64,000 nucleotides of DNA from Galbula dea (GCA_013399015.1 VWZX01009068.1:2288816-2352815); one strand, 5' to 3'; positions 49,501 through 62,295 are shown, numbered from the stretch's first letter. The notes: generated by a model from the letters alone, not told the origin. Numbers and translations are program-made.

Positions 49501-52500
49501 TGAATCTGAATCGTTTTCCACACTGCACATAACAAATGGGTAGGTGGGAGCAAACATCAAGGTAAATCTAGGCAATGACAGCTGTGTACTCTTGAGCACA
49601 CCAAACAAACCTTCAGCTAAAGCAACTTTATTGTGGTCTTCAGGAAGGGAGAAAATGTGAGTAACAGAACCTTTCATTCTCTCTGGCTCATTTAATGCAG
49701 GTTTTCTTACAATTTTCCCTTCCAGAACATAAAAATTCCTTTCTTTTTTCCATGTGACTACTTAAGGGCAGTTCACATTAATTACCTGACTGTGGTTAAA
49801 CATCACTGTAGATATAATCTATAATTTAATTTATTTTTGTTTTTACTGGAGAGTTCATTTCAGCATTGTAGGATTTGTAATCTTGCAAAATGTTTAGTAT
49901 TTCTGTGACATTTGTGTACATGTGCTTTTAAATGGATAATTTGCTGCCCACTACCATAGTGACTTGCACTTCAGGACCACATTCACTCATGGTCTTTTGG
50001 ATAGAAGAAAGGGTGCAGATTTTGCACTCCTGTTTGCTAAAAATCACCTGGCAGCTCAACTGGGTACAGCAGTATTCGTGTCCTGTCCTTGCTTTGGAAT
50101 CCTTGCTGCTGGGGCTTGGCTTTTTTTCCACTGAAGGAGGTGGGAGCTTTGCTGTGGACTGCAGTAACAGCAGGAGAGCAGATACAGATTAAGCAAGGTG
50201 TCTGCGTGTTCTGTGATTATTTAGGGAACTGTGTGATAAGTGATCCTAAATACAGGGTTAAGCAGTTTGAACTCTGGAGTGAGACCCAGATATTCTAGAC
50301 AGGCAGAGCTACCTAGTGACTGTACATCTGAGAAAGTACATCTAAATTATTTCTTCTGGCAAGTATCAAGAGTGCCTGGATATGGTAGCTTAAGATGGAA
50401 CTATGCTGGAAATGTTCCAGCAGCTGTTACTTGGAAAACATCTGTGGTAGTGAACACAGAAATTTGTACAGAGCACAGGGCAATTAATCTTGTGAAAAAA
50501 ATTATTTTTGCGAAATACACAGATATTATGCACCAATGGACATGAAATTGCTAAATGTAGTTATCATTTGTAAAGAAAGTTAAAAACCTGAATATTCCAT
50601 TTCTGGCAGAGGAAATAGAATAAGATTGGCAGACTTTGTGAGACAGAACTCCCAACTGCTGGTTATTTCAGTAAGGATAATCAATGCACTATACTTGAGG
50701 GGTGATTCTTTTTTACACTTGCAGTTGGAAAAAAAGCTTCCATCTGTGATAACTTGTAACAGTGTGTTCATACAGTCTGTTAAAGGGAGGTGTATACAGT
50801 TTGACATGATTTCTTATTTACTGTTTAATAGTTATCCCTATGCAAAGTGCACAACACATTGCCTTGAGGAACTCCCTTTTAGCAAAAGATACACAAGAAG
50901 ATAAATTCAAGAAGCTCTGGGAAAGGACAATGAGATGTATTTTTTTCATAGCACATTAGGTAATTAAGGGATTTGTCATCTCTTGAGGCTTTCAAATTAA
51001 GCCTGGGTCGTTAGAAGTTGTGCTTACTGTAATGTAATGGCCTGATATATTCAAAAACTCAGGCTGGGTAATCTGTGAGAACCGAGTGTGTAAGGAGTTG
51101 AGAATGTCTTTGGTAACACAGCAGAGACGGGCACAATGAGAAGTGAGGGAGGATATCTGACTGGTGGCCAGAAATTTGTGGCTGGCTGCTACTGAGGCAG
51201 GGTTTCTGCTAAGACCTAATGAGGCAGTGTGTGACCTATCATGTTGTCTCCCAACAGTGATGTATCAGCTCTTGCATTGTGTGATTAAATAACAGAAATA
51301 AAGATGGAAGCATCTTTGTTTTCTTTCATGGATGTTTTGTGCAAAGGGTCTTTCAGTCTTTAATCCAAATTACATAGAGTGGATTTGCACCATCTGAAAA
51401 TAAATGTAAAATATTAATTCTCCTTCCTTATAACTGAATGTCTCCTAGCAAGTAATTTTACTCAGCAGATGCCTGGTTCTACAGTCAGAAAGGTGACTGC
51501 TCTTTTTCTTTCTTGGTTTAACTTTTAATAACTAATTTAAATTCCATTTATGCAGAATCCCTATGATTTTGAAAATACCTTCTGAAATTATGCACAACTA
51601 CCTTTCTAACAAAATAATTTAAAAAGCTTTAAGCACAACATTGCCTAGAATTATCTTGTCAATTAAATAAGAGAACCCACTTGAAATAAGTGACAAAAAT
51701 ATACAGTGAATGAAGCGCACCTTCCAGTAACAAATCGCTGTTAAAAGAGACCTTTAAGCAAACTGCTAGTTTCGTGGTCATGCTTAGACAAGCACAAGGT
51801 TATTGAAACATACAGCTTCCTTTCACACAATTTAACTTGCACTGAAGGGAAATTATGGCCATAAAAGCGCCAAAGCACATTGCTCAGGTGTTTGGTGTAT
51901 TTCTGGTGGCTTCTAAAAGATTACCTTGGCTGCACAACAATGTCAGTGGGATCAGAACTGGGTCTGTCTTCAGCTGCCTTTACGAATACTGCCTGCAACA
52001 TCTTCCTGCAGGAAACTGATGTATGTATCTGATATTATTATCTAAAAAAGAAAGGAAGACTTGAAGATGCAATGTAGATTTCTGAAAAGAGCCGTAATGG
52101 AAATCAGTCAGACTGAGCCAGCTCAAACAGGAGCTGCAAGGGGACTAATACAAAGGACACCTAAACCCACCCAACACAGGAATCATGGATAATAATTGTT
52201 TTCACTGGGTAAGTTGTGAAATATGTCACAGATTTGGAGCCTTTCCTGCTCCTTCCTTTTTCTCAGTGCATGGAGAGTGGAATTTGAGCAAGGTGGGGCA
52301 GCAGCAATCCATGAGCAACAAAACTGCCAATACTCTTGACGTGGCACTGGTGAGGTCATCCACGAGTGCCTTCCGCTTCTCACTGTCATTATGTGAGGTT
52401 TTGCATGGGTGTGTGGTGTCATTCTCCCTTCCTGTTCTTGTGCTGGAGCTGTTTTCAAGGCCTCCAAAATGAGATTGGATGATGTTACAAAAGTAGGTTG

Positions 52501-54536
52501 CATTGGACATTGTGCTTGCAAGCTTGGCAGTTAGCTCCTTAGTACCTTTCTAGATCTTCTTGGGAGAGAGGTCTTAATGAAAACTAAGGTAGAGAATCAG
52601 GGTCATCGAAGAATACCGTTCACTCTCCAGCGATTTCCTTATGCTCTGTTGGCATTAGGGATCGTGGATTTCTCTGGTTACCAGCATACTGTACATGGGC
52701 TTGCTCAGAGCTGTGAAATAATAGACAGAATCATACCCACTGTGATTTCTGGAACACAATCCTTCTGTGTCAGTAAAAATTCTCAATTAAGACTTGGAAT
52801 TTCCTTCATGGATCAAGATTTTAGTACTTCAACCAATACAATTTTTAGCTCTGTTTTGTGCCAGCTACTGTACAAGGAATAGGAACATTTTCTAGGAAAG
52901 GTCTGTTTTCCAATAGACTTTTTGATCTCTCTTTTCTAGTAATCTCATCTTGGGAGTTAGAAGTTAGGTTTCTCTGCTGTCAGAGGGGATTCAGAAATGC
53001 CTCCTGAGGCAGTTTAATGTCAAAAGTATCTCTGATGAGACCAGATGAAATGGGTGGGAAGGAGAATACTACGTTAAAACAGCATAAATTGGATGGAAAC
53101 AGACAAAATGTTAATCAAGGCAGTGAAAATGGAAGTCTTAAGTCATCCTCTTCTGCACTTTGCATCAACATTTCATCTCCTCTAGGAGACTGATGCTTCT
53201 CCCTTGGTGGTTAGCTGTAGGTTTGCCATCTTTATGCTAGGAAGTTTTGTGATTTAAGTTACCCAGATGCACTTCCTCTTGTCCCAGGACTTTGACGTGC
53301 TGGTATATGAGTGTAAGTATGGTAGCTTTTTTTTTTTTTAGTAAATTATGTAGTATCGGTACACAGCAGCTTTATACCAGCATAAATGCATAGAATTGTA
53401 TGTGTAAATATCTATATTATGTACAAGAATGATACATGCTTCCTCTAAATACACACTGGAGTTCTAGGCTCTATATAACCAGCCCTGTGTATAACCAGTG
53501 TTCTCTGTATCTGGCCTGTCCCAGAAGTGCTTGGCTGATGGTGCCCTGCAGTCAGCTGTGTGTGGCAGCTTAATAAAGAGCACAAGGAACTAAAGGCACT
53601 TTCAGGCTCGTTCTTTGGATGCTTCTGAAAAGCATTTCCGTATGCCCATCAAAAAAAGTGTAAACTTTGCCTTTGCAAAACAAAGCAATGCACCTCAACA
53701 GCCTAGCTGTGCTGTTATAAATTGTTTTCGGTAGGCCAATTCGCATTTTCCTTGGTGGTGAGCTTCCTCTTGTCATGGAAATTCCTCTCACCCATTAATG
53801 CTGTCAGATGCTATTTCTGTGCTGGTTTGACATATGTTGCAGCAACAAGACAAAAAAAAAAATCAGAGTCTTGTAACAGTTTAAGGTCTGTCCTAAATTT
53901 ATTCGTTTTCCATTGATTTTTGTTTGGGTCTTGTCAGCTCAAAATATCTTCTGCTAAGTATAACTCCCTTCTCCTGAGCAAACAAGCTGGGTTTCTTTTT
54001 TCTGCACCATCCCTTCCAAATTTCAACAGCTATTTTGAACTCAGGGTGTGGTCACCAAGGCAGACATACAGACACTATCATTGCTGTCTTGAGATTTGTT
54101 CATATTGCCAGTGAACCTTTTCCCCAGCACCAATCTCATATTTACTTTAGTCCTTGGTCAGCAAGCCTTGCTCTTCGTCCATCTTTTAAGAAGCATGTAA
54201 TAAATCTGGGTAAATTAATTTACTTATGAAGTATGAAGTTGACCAACTGCATGAGCACAAGGTGTAAAGTGTGAAATTACACTCCTCTGGGCCGAAGACA
54301 GGAGCTGTACCACTGGGGGAAGTTATGAGAGGATCAAATGGCACTTGATTTTAGGGGCTACTGTCAGGGGAACAAGTTTTAAATTCCAGCAGATTTATGA
54401 ATCATTTCATCTGCTAGACTTGTTCCCTCACAAAGGGGCTACTGAGGGGAAGCCTATGCAAAGACTTGAGTTTGGAAATCCAGGCAGTGGTCCCACTGCT
54501 TCTAAAGCAACAGAATCTGCCAAATATTTCTTAGCT

Positions 54537-54565
54537 ATGTATATATATATGTGTATATGTACATA
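54537..54565. repeat. TA/GT microsatellite
   Basis: Alternating TATATATATATGTGTATATGTACATAT-type sequence, a simple dinucleotide repeat with interruptions. Confidence 0.8.
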
Positions 54566-57500
54566 TCTGTAGCCTTTGTATGTGTTTTCTAATATGTATA
54601 TATCCATATAAAAAGAAAATGTACACACTGAAGTTATTTTGTTTGAAGAACCTACTTCTACTCCCCTCAGTTAAACAGAAAACACCCAACTGTCAAATCA
54701 TCCCATTTAATTAAAGCAGAGATTTTTTTTGATATGATGCCTCTGAAGAAGTTAAGGAAGAATAAGCAGCTCTCAAGGGGGAGAAAGATTGCAGGGCTAA
54801 TCCCATTTGATGCAGGCTCTCTTGATGTTTGATACTTCACCCATATTCTCAAATGAGCATGAATTATGTTTGAAGCAAATGCTAATTCACGCATGAGCTG
54901 TTGTTTCTTCCATCATGGCAGAAGACAAGGATATTGGCCAAACTAGACATATTTTTTCCCCCCAGAATCAGCTGCTAAATCCCTAATCATTATATAACAG
55001 TAGTTTGGTCTTTACATAAAGAGCAGTAGTTACAACTCTGTGACTTCTTATTTTCAGCATTGCTGCTCTCCTGGTGCTGCTGTCTTCTGCAGTGCCGGTA
55101 TAATGGGATAGCAGTGGGGTACTTGGACTAATTAGTGGCTGTAAAGTGTGTGGAGCTCTTTGGTTAAGTGGTTCAAAGGAACCTATTGTTCAGAGTGACC
55201 CCAGTTGTTCTTACCTGGGTGTCCAGTTGCAGAGTGAGCAGGCTTCTTGTGTCTGGAGTGTTAATTACTGCATGTTCCTTAATCGTGAAGGTTTGTAATC
55301 TTATTTCAGTTTGGAAATCTACGTGTCACAAAGCCCAATTAACATCTCTGATATCATCATCTGCTAGTCAATACACAGCTATTAGCCATCCATAACTACT
55401 CCTGATGAATCACTGCGTAGGCAAGCCAGGACAGGTTTTGCCAAGCCATATTGGAAGATAGTTTAGCAAGGCCAGTTAAAATATTACCTATTTAATTTGA
55501 CAGCATCGGAAAGCCTCACATTACAACAAATCTGTCTTGCACAGGTTAAGGCTTCAATATAAATATTTGCTTTTATACAGATCCCAAAAGGTTCCAGTGG
55601 GTTTTCCTCAAGTTTTAATTCCCTTTTTTGTTGATTTCACCCCAGCCATCCGGTTCAGTGTAACTCAAGAATTGCCTCTCAAAGGCCATGGGCACTGTTT
55701 CTAAATACTGAGTGCTATAGCATCTGCAGCTAAGGAATTTATGTATATCTTTGGTTTCCCAAAGAATGTCAGGAAGGAATTGCTATTCTGTAAGGCACAG
55801 CATGTTACAGAGTTTTTCTCACAATACTGGAAACAGATCTCATTTCTCCCCCCACATACACACTTCCCTTCATCACAAATAAATGTGATATTGAAAGAAA
55901 ATTATTCCTTGCATGTGAAAAAACCCCAAACACAACAAAAGCAAAACCCGCAGATATTATTTCTAGACCTTACTGCAATTCCTCCTTTGCCCACTTGATT
56001 GATCTGACAGATCCAGACAGCACAGGGAGTAGACTAATTTTCCCGGTTTATAATCCCAAAGTGCATGAGTTCATCACTTATAGTAAGAATCCTTGAGGTT
56101 TGGGTTTGTTTTTTTATCTCAGTCCTACTCAGCTCTTTGCAACAGATCAGTTAATTACCAAGGAACAAGGTACAAAATGAGCCTTTCTGCTGCAAGGCTG
56201 CAGAGAAAGCACTGGTGAACCATGCTCTTACAACAGATTTTCCCCCCTCAAATTACATGATATATGAATGATAATTTTGCAAAGTGTTCTACTAGGTTTA
56301 AATTAGTAAAAGGAAAGCAATGCATGTGTTCAAGTAGATGTCAGAATTAGCATTTCTATAATTTTCATACTGTCTTTACAAAATGATCCTTTAAGTAAAC
56401 TGAAGCATATGTTCCATGATATGGCTTGACACAGCATTTGGAGGAGGAAGAACACTCATACTCCATCTCTGTAACGGCAAGCTACGCTTCAGAATGTGGG
56501 GGGGAAAAAGTGGCAACTCCCAAAGTCATTTGGATAACAGAGCCTGCAGCTCAGACCCTGACCCTGTAAACATCACCTAGATGACATCACTACAAGGAGT
56601 CTGAAGTCAACTCTATTAACAGTAATCATTGTTCAAACCAGAGCAGATTCACAACTCTTACTTAAGAGCCTAAAACTGCTTTTATCCTACAAAAAAATAA
56701 TCAGTCTCCATGCCAGCTCATTCATCTCGCAAGGATGCAGTGTTTAAGGGTGTTCAGCTGATGGTACCTACAATAGCGCTGGCCTGTGTCACTAATATCA
56801 TGAGGAAAAGTTGTGCATGTTGATGGGAATCTAAGAGCTCTTGTCATCAAAATAAACTTGAATAAATTGTTGGCCAACATCAGTGGCATAGCAGACAGGA
56901 ACTGTGCCTAGAAATAGAGATTGGCTGAATGTTTTGTAGAGGAGGCAGCTTATTTTTCCAGACTGTGACATTTAATAAACATTTTCTGTTTGTTGAAACT
57001 GCAGAACCTCACTAGATCAAACTGAATACTAATCTGCCTGACTTGCCACCACAGACGTTTGTCTCCAGTATGTACACATCGCTAGTCGCTGTGGTTTTGC
57101 TGGTTTTGTCCTACCACATTAGCTCCTTTGTATTTGTCCATGAAAAACAGACAGAATATGGAATGTGTAGAAACAGCCTCACAAATCCTCCAGACAATGA
57201 TTTATTTTGCAAGATCCTGTTTTATCTTGTTGTTAGGGCTCTGTTAGCTGAGAAGCCCTTTGATGCAGCCTCTGCCTAGCAATCTGATGGGGCGTTGATA
57301 AGCACTAGCTGCTCACGTGTGAGCCACCTTGTACCTGAAGCGCTGGACCTTGGACTCACATGGACCACAATGATAAAGAGAATCTTGGGAATGCACTCTG
57401 AAATCGTAGATCAATTCGACTCTTGTTTTGAAGCTTTAAAATGGCATTTTCAAACCCAGATGGGCGTCTTGAACCCCCAGAAAGCCTGAGGGGAAGGGTC

Positions 57501-57832
57501 CCACGCAGACACTCGGGAGAGCTGAGCTACCTCACGCCAGCCCCCCCTTAGGGCAGTAGGTCTGCATTTGTCTTTATCATTGCACTTTATTACAGCTGCG
57601 GGTACGGGAAGTGTTTCTTCTCTGCCCCGCAGGGATCGGCAGCCGTTGCTGTGAAGCCGAGGGACAGCTACACTCCGGCCGCCGCCACCCGCAGCACCTT
57701 CCCGTCTCAGCGTTAGATGCCCGCACGGCTGTCCCACGGTTGCTAAGGCCCGCAGCTGTAGGCGAGGCATAGGTAGAACTGGCCCAACCAATCAGGACAG
57801 ACCCACCCTCCGGCGGCGGCCAATTGCTGCTG

Positions 57833-57840
57833 GTAAACAA
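57833..57840 (+). promoter_or_regulatory. FOXO binding site consensus
   Basis: GTAAACAA, the exact FOXO/DBE core, lies about 80 bases upstream of the proximal CCAAT box of the CCNG2 promoter. FOXO control of cyclin G2 is established in mammals. Use of this site in this species is inferred. Confidence 0.55.
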
Positions 57841-58705
57841 CACACCCTCTGCGGAGATGGAGAAGAGGGAGGGGAAAGGCGTACTGCTGGCCAGTCAGCG
57901 TCTGAGGACCGCGGTCCAATCAGAATCCCGGAAGGTTTGGGCGGACATTTTAAAACTGTCGGCGGCTACAGAGCCTCTGCTCTAGGGTCTCTTTAAAGAG
58001 TGATGGCAATTAACGTAGTCTTCCTGCGTCGAGGTCTAGCTCTTGCTCTGGAGGAGCGCGGGTCTGTCCCACTTCCCGTCGAGCAGAGGTGCTTCTAGAT
58101 GCTTGTGTGGAGCTCTGACCTCCGAGACCTCTAGGGGCACATCTAGGGTCCACGGCTGAAGCGGACTATTTTATTTCTCTGCGGCGTCTCACCGGCCGGG
58201 CCTAGCAGGGAGCGCTCCGCGCGGGGCCATCTGCGGGCCGCCAGAACAAAAACAAGGGGGCGGGGCTCGCCGCCTCCATTTTGATACGGGTCTGGGGCGG
58301 CGGCTGGTGGGGTTTGGGGATGGTGTCGCTGCCTCGGGCATCGCCGTGACTCCCTGGGGGAGGCGAGCGAGGCCTGGCGGGGGCGCAGGCGGCCCTGCCT
58401 GGATGTGGGGCCAGCGGCGAGGCCGATCCGCGTCCCTGCGGTGAGGAGAGCTGGGCTCACCTCCCCCTACCCGCAGCGGAGGAACCCAGCGGTGAGGGTC
58501 GCGGGAGGGGGGCCCGGTGTCCCCTCACCACTGCCCCGGGTGAGTGTGCCAGCAGCCCGCGCTGCCCTGTCATTGAGGCGTTGTGTCAGGCCCCTTTGTC
58601 CCCACGGTGTTGTGGGGGTTTCCTTTCTCCACGGGGAGGTGGTTGAAAGGCGTCCAGCTCCCTTTGTCCGGGGTGGGGGGAGGAGAGCTGCCAGCTGTTG
58701 ACGAC

Positions 58706-58720
58706 ATGTGTGTGGCGTGA
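58706..58720 (+). other. Four-codon upstream ORF in the CCNG2 leader
   Basis: ATG TGT GTG GCG TGA ends 29 bases before the CCNG2 start codon and is out of frame with it. It would be in the mRNA if the leader is not spliced there. Confidence 0.5.
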
Positions 58721-58749
58721 AGGTAAAGGATCCGGAGGCTGGGGAGAAG

Positions 58750-58860
58750 ATGAGCAGCGAGGCGCTGTGGCTTTTCAAGCAGCTGAATCTCCACCTGGAG
58801 CAGGAGGGGCGGTTTCAGCCCCGCGAGAAGGGACTTAGCCTCATCGAGTGCACCGCCGAG
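58750..58860 (+). CDS. CCNG2: Cyclin G2, coding exon 1
   Basis: Residues 1-37, MSSEALWLFKQLNLHLEQ through SLIECTAE, followed by GAG|GTGAGA. The ATG at 58,750 is the first in frame and has A at -3. The frame continues upstream through codons reading VKDPEAGEK, which align with the human start MKDLGAEH. There the human ATG position is GTA, so translation probably begins about nine codons later than in mammals. Confidence 0.88.
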
Positions 58861-60608
58861 GTGAGATGGGGACCGGGCAGCGGGGCTGCGGTATGCTGGG
58901 AGGGAGAGGACAGTCCCCTTAGGGCAGGAAGTACGTGTTTTTAAAGTAACTCCGACCTAGAAGGGAGACGTGCAATAGCTTTGAAAAAAGAATTCTTTTC
59001 TATGTAACGCCGCTTCTTTTGTTTTGTCTTAATCTGTAGTTATTAACGTACGCTACCTTATGAAAGAACTGTGGCCTACAGGGCAAGTAAAATATTTAGA
59101 TGTTTAATTTTTAATTTTTTTTTTTTTAAATCCGAGCGAACACAGAGCCAAGAGCGAGTGCGTTATTGGCTTCTCGAGAGCTTTGTACCACTGCAGGAAA
59201 GCTGGGATGTCAAGTGGGGGAATAACCAGATTTTCATTAGCAAGGTCCAGGGAAATAAACTAGTGCTTAACAGCAAGAAAGAAACTAAGAGTAAACATTT
59301 CCACATTAATTTTCAGAGTTCCCTACCGAGTTTAGGGCACGCTTACCTTCAATCGGATGCTTGTGAGTTTTTTGGAAGGGCCATGATATGTAACAAAAAG
59401 GTTTCTGAAATCAGTCTGCTTGTTTGTTTTGAAAGCAGAGCTTTTGTCGCCTAAATATTGACATGCAGGCAGAGAGGAGAATAAGCTGAGCTGGTCATCT
59501 CTGTTTCTGTAAGGTCCGAAGTTACTGTGAAAGCACACCCTTGGTAATTATTGTCTTAAAAAACAAGTGCAGACTTTAAATATGGCTCTACTGGGTATTG
59601 CACCAGTGAGACTGAAATCCGCGTACCTGGGGTGTGTTGTGAGCCTCGTGTATCTAAATTATTTTAAGAGAAATAAAGTACTTAAGGATAAAAAAATAAT
59701 TCACAGAATATTAGGAGTTGGATGGGACCTTGAAAGATCATCTAGTCCAACTCTCCTGCCGCAGCAGGATTCCATAGACAGGTCACACAGAAGCACGTCC
59801 AGATGGGTTTTGAATACCTCCATAGAAGGAGACTCCACAACCTCTCTGTGCAGTCTGTACCAGTGCTCTGGCACCTGAACTGGGAAAACATTTCTACATG
59901 TATTCACACGGAATCTCCTATGCTTCGGCTTACAGCCATTGCCTCTTGTTGTGTCACTGGGCTTCACTGAGAAGAGCCTGACCCCATCCTCCTGACACCC
60001 ACCCTTCACATATTTAAAAGCATAGATGAGGTCACCCGTTAGCCTCCTCTTCTCCAAGCTAAAGAGACCCAGCTCCCTCAGCCTTTCCTCAGAAGGAAGA
60101 TGTTCCAGCCCCTTCATCATCTTTGTGGCTCTGGACTGGACTGTTTCCAGCAGTTCCCTATCCTTCTTCAACTGAGGGGCCCAGAACTGGACACAATATT
60201 CCAGATGCGGCCTCACCAGGGTAGAGTAAAGAGGAAGAAGAACATCTCTTGACCTACTAACCACACCCCTTCTAATATACCCCAGAATCCTATTGGCCCT
60301 CCTGGCCCCAAGAGCACACTGCTGGCTCATGGTCATCCTTCCATCCACCAGGACCCCCAGATCCCTCTCCCCTTCACTGCTCTCCAACAGCTCAGCCCCC
60401 AGCCTATACTCATACATGGGGACACTTGGCCTTATTGAATCTCATTCAATTTCTCCCTGCCCAACTCTCCAGCCTGTCTAAGTCTCACTGAATGGCAGCA
60501 CAATGCTAATTGCTTCCCTTTGATTTAAGAAAACATGATTTAAGGGGTGAGTGGTTGCAGTCATTACTGCTGCCACTGAATAATTCTGACTTTTTCCTCT
60601 TGCCATAG
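58861..60608 (+). other. CCNG2: CCNG2 first coding intron
   Basis: It begins GTGAGA and ends CCATAG. It carries the antisense CR1 copy over nearly half its length. The rest is AT-rich unique sequence. Confidence 0.85.
59699..60506 (-). mobile_element. CR1 retrotransposon, 5'-truncated, with open ORF2 C-terminus
   Basis: The minus strand encodes an uninterrupted 238-residue end of CR1 ORF2. It includes LGVLVDGRMTMSQQC, RANRILGYIRRGV, LYSTLVRPHLEYCVQFW, RATKMMKGLEHLPSEERLRE and VPEHWYRLHREVVESPSMEV, closing with the GLDDLSRSHPT tail. The 3' boundary is at ATTCTGTGAAT (plus strand TTCACAGAAT at 59,700), with only one octamer. The copy is 5'-truncated and lies antisense in CCNG2, ending about 100 bases before the next exon's acceptor. 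Confidence 0.94.
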
Positions 60609-60746
60609 AATGAAAATAATCTGAGTCCAAGACAAAGGAATGCCAAGGTGGAAGATCTTTGGAGTCTGACCAACTTTTTTGGTTTTGCAACTGAAACGTT
60701 TGTTTTGGCTGTTAACATTCTGGACAGATTCCTGGCTCTTATGAAG
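60609..60746 (+). CDS. CCNG2: Cyclin G2, coding exon 2
   Basis: Residues 38-83, NENNLSPRQRNAKVEDL through NILDRFLALMK, with acceptor CCATAG and donor AAG|GTATTG. It starts the cyclin box (TETFVLAVNILDRFL). Both ends are phase 0. Confidence 0.96.
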
Positions 60747-61712
60747 GTATTGACCTGCTATAGTGTTGGCTGGGAATACACAAGCTTCCTGTGAAGTTTT
60801 CTGTCTGACAAAGGGGAGGGTTGTGATCTAGGACATCAGTGTGGCTGTTTGCCTATTCAGTGGTAAAAGCATTTGTCAAGTCCTACTCTGAAAACCTGAA
60901 GTTGGGTACAGTTCTTTTTACCACTAAAGACAAGTAGCAGCACAGGTTTTTCTGTAAGTAGCCTTCACCAGGTAGATGTTGTAGAAGACAATGGAATAAT
61001 TAAAAAGGAATGAAACAATTTGTGTTACAGACTGTTTAGGTACTGTAAAAGCTTAGCTTAGTGCTGAAACTAATACAAAGTGATCACTTTCTCAGTGTTT
61101 TTCTTTTCCGTGTTTGTGCTGCTTTAAAACAATAAAAGTAAAACATTTCCAACAGTTTGAACCCTAACCAGTTCCTCATTATGGAGTTGGCAAAAAACCT
61201 AAAGTTGCATCAGTTCTTTGGTGTGACTGTCCTTGAGGTTGCACAGAATGTTATGCTGGTACCTAGGAGAGAATAGCAGAGGTAGGCTGTGGAGGGATAA
61301 GACTGTCTAGAGCAGGCTCAGGCTGGATTTGTGTAGGCTTTAAGTGAGGGTAGGTGAGCGATGCTGCTTGGAGAAGCAGGGTATTGCACTTCTTACTGCA
61401 GTTTTTATTGTGTAGTGATGTGAAACGATTTCAACAGTGTGCTCAGCTGTTAACCTTCACTTCCTCTGACTTAGCTATGGCAGACAATTGCTTTATTTGC
61501 TCTGCTGAGACTTCAGTGATGAAACTAGGTAAAAACTAGGTGAGGTGTGTGAGTTGACCGACATCAGGTCTAGTTGAGATAAGCAAATCCTATTGTTGAA
61601 TTATGAATGCTTGAAACAGCTCACCCGGGCTGGGTGAGCTGTTGCTGTTGCTATTTGAGAAGCACAGTGTTTGAGGAGGGGAAGTCTACATGCTGCTTCC
61701 TCTTACTTGTAG

Positions 61713-61963
61713 GTGAAACCGAAGCATTTGTCCTGCATTGGAGTTTGTTGCTTCCAGCTGGCTGCCAGAGTGGTTGAAGAAGAATGCAATATTCCCTCTG
61801 CCCATGAGATCATCCGGATCAGCCAATGTAAATGCACTGTGTCTGACCTCAAAAGGATGGAGAAGATCATTTCAGAAAAGTTGCACTTTGAATTTAAAGC
61901 TACTACTGCCTTAACCTTCTTGCACTTGTACCACACTATTGTACTCTGTCATACCTCAGAAAG
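61713..61963 (+). CDS. CCNG2: Cyclin G2, coding exon 3
   Basis: Residues 84-166 plus two bases of codon 167, VKPKHLSCIGVCCFQLAAR through LCHTSE(R). The acceptor is CTTGTAG and the donor AAAG|GTGAGC. It contains the central cyclin-box helix and SDLKRMEKIISEKLHFEF. Cyclin I splits the matching region into separate exons. Confidence 0.96.
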
Positions 61964-62135
61964 GTGAGCTGAGCTGCACATTGGTGGTGCTCTGTATGTT
62001 TGCTCAGCCCTTTTTCTCTTCACTTGCCTCTAAATAATGATGGCATTGGCTGTAGAGGAGGCAGCTCCTTTCTTTTTCCTTCTTGCCAAGTGACTGCTTG
62101 TTGATACACTTCCTTTCCTCTTGGGTTTCTTACAG

Positions 62136-62214
62136 GAAAGAAGTATTGAATCTCGACAAATTGGAAGCACAGCTGAAAGCTTGCAACTGTCGCCTAGTCT
62201 TTTCTAAAGCTAAA
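62136..62214 (+). CDS. CCNG2: Cyclin G2, coding exon 4
   Basis: It completes codon 167 and encodes residues 168-193, KEVLNLDKLEAQLKACNCRL through SKAK. The acceptor is TTACAG and the donor AAA|GTAAGT. Only an 81-base intron separates it from the next exon. Confidence 0.95.
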
Positions 62215-62295
62215 GTAAGTACAAAGCAGCTTGCTTTGACTTCCTGAGGACGTTTTGATTCATGTTATGTCGAGCAGTGGTTTTTGTCTTTCTAG

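Larger units (their letters stand above)
44400..57450. other. Intergenic region between CCNI and CCNG2
   Basis: About 13 kb with no recognised coding exon. It holds one CR1 tail at about 49.4 kb, a TA/GT microsatellite at about 54,537-54,565, poly-T at 53,328-53,340, and plus-strand AATAAA hexamers near 51,297 and 53,571. Open frames are short and without known motifs. Shared regulatory elements of the two divergent cyclin genes could lie here, but none can be named from sequence alone. Confidence 0.65.
57480..58900 (+). promoter_or_regulatory. CCNG2: CpG island and promoter of CCNG2
   Basis: GC- and CpG-rich DNA upstream of and over the first coding exon. It contains CCAAT boxes at 57,788-57,792, 57,820-57,824 and 57,916-57,920, a consensus FOXO site GTAAACAA at 57,833-57,840, and a weak TATA-like TTTTAAAA at about 57,950. 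Together these suggest a transcription start near 57,970-58,000. CCNG2 is a known FOXO target in mammals, which fits. The 5' UTR (about 58.0-58.75 kb) may be spliced: GG|GTGAGT near 58,541 is a good donor, but the matching acceptor is unclear. Confidence 0.75.
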
